From Lentisphaerota bacterium (GTDB taxonomy: Bacteria; Verrucomicrobiota; Lentisphaeria; Victivallales; GWF2-50-93): DNA of 7,670 nt. The position numbers and the translations under genes were made by a program. The DNA lies in contig JANYBI010000759.1 in assembly GCA_025360875.1 (NCBI GenBank), positions 1-7,670 of the forward strand, written 5' to 3'. The number at the start of each line of letters is the position of its first letter. Position 1 is the stretch's first letter. The notes under the pieces are model-generated. The model did not search any database, was not told where the DNA came from, and saw only the letters and a list, made by a program, of their open reading frames with translations. This document shows positions 6,271 to 7,670 of the stretch, in pieces.

Positions 6271-6668
6271 GAGTGCTTCTCCTGTTTGTGGCGCTGGATG
6301 GACTTGTCGAGGTTCTCAATGTAGAGACTCTTGGCCCTGTCATTGGCGAGCAATGTGGCGTTGTTCTCGCTGAGCCTGTCAACCTTGGTGTCAATGATGC
6401 TCTGCTTGGCAGACATGGCCTCGACGACGGTTAAAATCCGCTGGCTCATGTCCTCGGATATATGGTCCTCGACGCGCAGTTCAATTTTCATGATGCGCTC
6501 GTCTTTGAGGATGCGGATTGTCTCGGTGAGCCGCTGGACATCATTGACCAGCTGGTCGCGTTCGGCATCGCGGCGGTTGAGGTAGCTCGATACGAGCAGA
6601 TACAGCACTCCGCCGGTCATTCCGCCGCCCGCGCCTGCCGCCAGAAACTGTGCTAAGAATTCGTTCAT
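6267..6668 (-). CDS. Membrane-anchored coiled-coil protein (DUF2730/Mu gp25-like position)
   Basis: A 133-aa protein with a short N-terminus, one hydrophobic Gly-rich segment (about residues 8-29, AAGAGGGMTGGVLYLLVSSYL) and a long charged helical region (31-132) with coiled-coil character (RDQLVNDVQRLTETIRILKD; KVDRLSENNATLLANDRAK). Genes of this shape at this place in Mu-like phages are DUF2730-type proteins of unknown function. A spanin/Rz-like role is an alternative because of the anchor plus coiled coil, but no lysis gene is visible next to it. The ATG has AGGGG four bases upstream. This is the first gene of the minus-strand unit and overlaps the next gene by ATGA. Confidence 0.78.
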   Translation of the reverse strand: MNEFLAQFLAAGAGGGMTGGVLYLLVSSYLNRRDAERDQLVNDVQRLTETIRILKDERIMKIELRVEDHISEDMSQRILTVVEAMSAKQSIIDTKVDRLSENNATLLANDRAKSLYIENLDKSIQRHKQEKHS

Positions 6669-6681
6669 TTTCCCCTACTTC

Positions 6682-6727
6682 TTCATTCGACGTTGGACGT
6701 TCGATGTTGAATGTTCGACGTTCATTT
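6682..6727. repeat. 46-nt repeat made of three 14-nt units, copy 2
   Basis: 44 of 46 bases match the copy at 5284-5329, in the same orientation. It lies in the leader of the first minus-strand gene, 13 bases upstream of its ATG, so it would be transcribed in the 5' untranslated region. Only the ribosome-site sequence lies between it and the gene. Confidence 0.85.
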
Positions 6728-6749
6728 CCCTGCTCTTCTAGAGGCTTCA

Positions 6750-6830
6750 CCCCGGCAGTCTGACAACGTCCATTTGACGGACACCTTTAACTGCCGGGGC
6801 TCTTCCTTCGGGAAGGCATGAGAGTGCCTT
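6750..6830. ncRNA. Candidate structured RNA element in the divergent intergenic region
   Basis: A perfect 9-bp stem CCCCGGCAG / CTGCCGGGG (6750-6758, 6791-6799) encloses an internal loop and an inner helix (6765-6772 with 6778-6785). On the minus strand the inner helix is GGUGUCCG / UGGACGUU, eight pairs of which four are G-U; on the plus strand the wobbles become mismatches. Next to it are two hairpins that share bases 6813-6815 and so exclude each other: CTTCC-TTCG-GGAAG (6802-6815) and AAGGCA / TGCCTT (6813-6818, 6825-6830). Neither strand has a T-run, so this is not a plain terminator. As a minus-strand leader it could be a regulatory element; the cUUCGg tetraloop, however, favours the plus strand. 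I do not recognise a known RNA family. Confidence 0.4.
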
Positions 6831-6865
6831 ATACTAAGTAGGGGGGATGGTGCAACAAGATGGGG

Positions 6866-6895
6866 TGTATATGTATTTAATACTTTTATTATCAA
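6866..6895 (-). promoter_or_regulatory. Possible promoter for the minus-strand operon
   Basis: On the minus strand TTGATA (6895-6890) and TATACA (6871-6866) are separated by 18 bases. The spacer contains a palindrome, GTATT-T-AATAC (6873-6883), a possible regulator site. Transcription would start near 6859 and run through the structured element and the 46-nt repeat before the first gene. The region is AT-rich, so chance matches are likely; Mu-type late promoters also often need an activator and lack a good -35. Confidence 0.3.
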
Positions 6896-6945
6896 TAGGT
6901 TAAATAGTGCAAGAGTAAATCGCGTATATTTTTATTTCAGCGCTT

Positions 6946-6964
6946 GTACATAGTACATGTACAT
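6946..6964. promoter_or_regulatory. Triple GTACAT palindromic operator candidate
   Basis: GTACAT occurs at 6946, 6953 and 6959. The last two form the perfect 10-bp palindrome GTACATGTAC (6953-6962), overlapping the 8-bp palindrome ATGTACAT (6957-6964), and TGTACA (6945-6950) is palindromic too. The site is 32-50 bases upstream of the HTH gene start, overlapping where its promoter should be (TTGTAC at 6944 and TATAAA at 6964, with poor 14-base spacing). Autoregulation by the HTH protein is the natural inference. Confidence 0.5.
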
Positions 6965-6995
6965 ATAAATTATATCAAAACACGGCGGAGGAAAA

Positions 6996-7175
6996 ATGAC
7001 AGGAAATGAATTAAAAAGAATAAGAATGAAATCAGGATTTTCACAAGAAATGCTAGCGCGGATGCTTGAAATATCCGTACATACCGTGGCATCCTGGGAA
7101 TGCGGGCGGAGGCCGATAAATAAGATTTCGGAAATAGCCGTCAAATCGGTGTTAAACAATAGGAGAAAAAAATGA
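6996..7175 (+). CDS. Small Xre/Cro-type HTH transcriptional regulator
   Basis: A 59-aa protein consisting almost only of an HTH_3-type domain: NELKRIRMKSGFSQEMLARM, then LEISVHTVASWECGRRPIN. The elements are seen in order: helix 1 with the R-x-x-x-G-x-S-Q turn, helix 2 (SQEMLARML), recognition helix 3 (SVHTVASWECG) and helices 4-5 (INKISEIAVKSVLNN). GGAGG lies four bases before the ATG, a strong ribosome site. The stop overlaps the next ATG (ATGA), so the two products are probably translationally coupled. It is likely a DNA-binding regulator of its own unit, and possibly of the divergent phage operon, through the GTACAT palindromes. It could be a phage Cro/repressor-like protein or a host gene. 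Confidence 0.85.
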   Translation: MTGNELKRIRMKSGFSQEMLARMLEISVHTVASWECGRRPINKISEIAVKSVLNNRRKK

Positions 7176-7670
7176 AAATAATTTTAGCGGTCATTATCGG
7201 GGCGTTGCTGGTGGCATCTGTTGCGGCGCAGCAGACCAGTAAGGATCCTAAAAAGGATTTCAGGAATTACATGTATTGTGATGGTGCCTGCTACCTGATG
7301 GAAAAAAACAAGGAGGAACTTCCAGAATTTTTAGAAGGGTACTGGGGATATGCCTCGGTAAGTTTTGAGCCTGAAAGCGTCATCAGCTTCACAATTAAAA
7401 ATGAATTAAAACAAGTGTTTCTGGCGAAACCAGTACCGAACAAGGACGCGAGGCAATGCATCGCGCTAAAAAAGGTTAACGGTTATCTCAAGGCGTTTCT
7501 ACTTGTACCGTCGACCGATGAACAATTAAAAAAGGCGCTGGCGGATAAAAAAGCTTATTACTATGGCGGCCTTGTCGAAGTTGTGGATGGATATGTGATA
7601 TGCAAAAATTGCGGGGGAAAAGGTTGCGGGAGCGGGCAAGTCCATGTGAATGGCAAAGTTGAGAACCGTG
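7172..7670 (+). CDS. Secreted Cys-containing protein of unknown function (3' end cut off)
   Basis: An open frame of 166 codons that runs off the right edge. It begins with a clear signal peptide (MKIILAVIIGALLVASVAA, probable cleavage before QQT), so the product is exported. I do not recognise the family. The mature part has an early cysteine pair (YMYCDGACYLM, about residues 34-44), a mixed middle with GYWGYASVSF and GYLKAFLLV, and late cysteines in CKNCGGKGCGSGQ (about 146-158). The late group is like half of a DnaJ-type zinc-binding CxxCxGxG repeat; another may follow outside the window. AGGAG lies six bases before the ATG, within the HTH gene end, and the two genes overlap by ATGA. The pairing of a regulator with an exported protein suggests co-regulation. 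No lipobox is present. Confidence 0.75.
   Translation, partial: MKIILAVIIGALLVASVAAQQTSKDPKKDFRNYMYCDGACYLMEKNKEELPEFLEGYWGYASVSFEPESVISFTIKNELKQVFLAKPVPNKDARQCIALKKVNGYLKAFLLVPSTDEQLKKALADKKAYYYGGLVEVVDGYVICKNCGGKGCGSGQVHVNGKVENR

Noticed and set aside
5284..6727. CRISPR array or spaced repeat array
   Set aside because: The repeats are two widely separated copies with internal 14-nt units and genes between them; there are no regular unique spacers.
6750..6830. Intrinsic terminator, tRNA or integron attC site
   Set aside because: There is no T-run after any stem on either strand, no cloverleaf or anticodon arm, and no proper paired RYYYAAC / GTTRRRY boxes.
6932..7159. Minus-strand open frame of 75 codons across the HTH gene
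   Set aside because: No ribosome site or domain; it is antisense to a convincing HTH gene with a strong ribosome site.

Overview
The window carries the start of a Mu-like (transposable-phage type) head-morphogenesis operon on the minus strand. A short divergent two-gene unit lies on the plus strand at the right edge. Reading the minus strand from right to left, the order is: a small membrane-anchored coiled-coil protein (6668-6267), a small winged-helix-like protein (6270-5977), a DUF3486/Mu gp27-like presumed small terminase (5917-5330), a Mu gp28-like large terminase (5184-3697), a Mu gp29/DUF935-like portal (3695-2100), a Mu gpF-like minor head protein (2067-1294) and a Mu gpI-like prohead protease/scaffold (1294-44). 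The order matches Mu gp25-26-27-28-29-F-I, except that no gpG gene sits between F and I. The major head gene (gpT) would be expected just beyond the left edge.

Several neighbouring genes overlap or nearly touch (ATGA at 6267-6270, a 1-nt gap at 3696, TAATG at 1292-1296), which indicates one polycistronic late/structural unit. Inside the protease gene there is an in-frame GTG at 622 with a perfect AAGGAG six bases upstream. It would produce a separate 192-aa scaffold protein, the same nested arrangement as Mu genes I/Z.

The gaps in the operon, and two coding linkers, are filled with short dispersed repeats of several families. These are a 24-nt hairpin repeat (2 exact copies), a 46-nt repeat built of three 14-nt units (2 copies, 44/46 identical), an AGTTTTAAG-type tract, a hairpin repeat encoding part of the portal, and other hairpin-bearing tracts. 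From memory, repeats of this style (peptides TGKMPVL / HRQDACAT, and FNIERPTSN-like frames) are common in Lentisphaerota, Planctomycetota, Verrucomicrobiota and related environmental genomes. A PVC-group host is therefore my inference, not something the sequence proves.

The 327-nt gap at 6669-6995 separates the divergent units. It holds one 46-nt repeat copy, a compact structured element (nested stem-loop plus two mutually exclusive hairpins, 6750-6830), a possible minus-strand promoter and a triple GTACAT palindromic site. On the plus strand, a 59-aa Xre-type HTH protein (6996-7175) overlaps by ATGA a secreted Cys-containing protein of unknown function (7172 to beyond 7670). The unit could be a phage regulatory/accessory cassette or the host flank; the window does not decide which.
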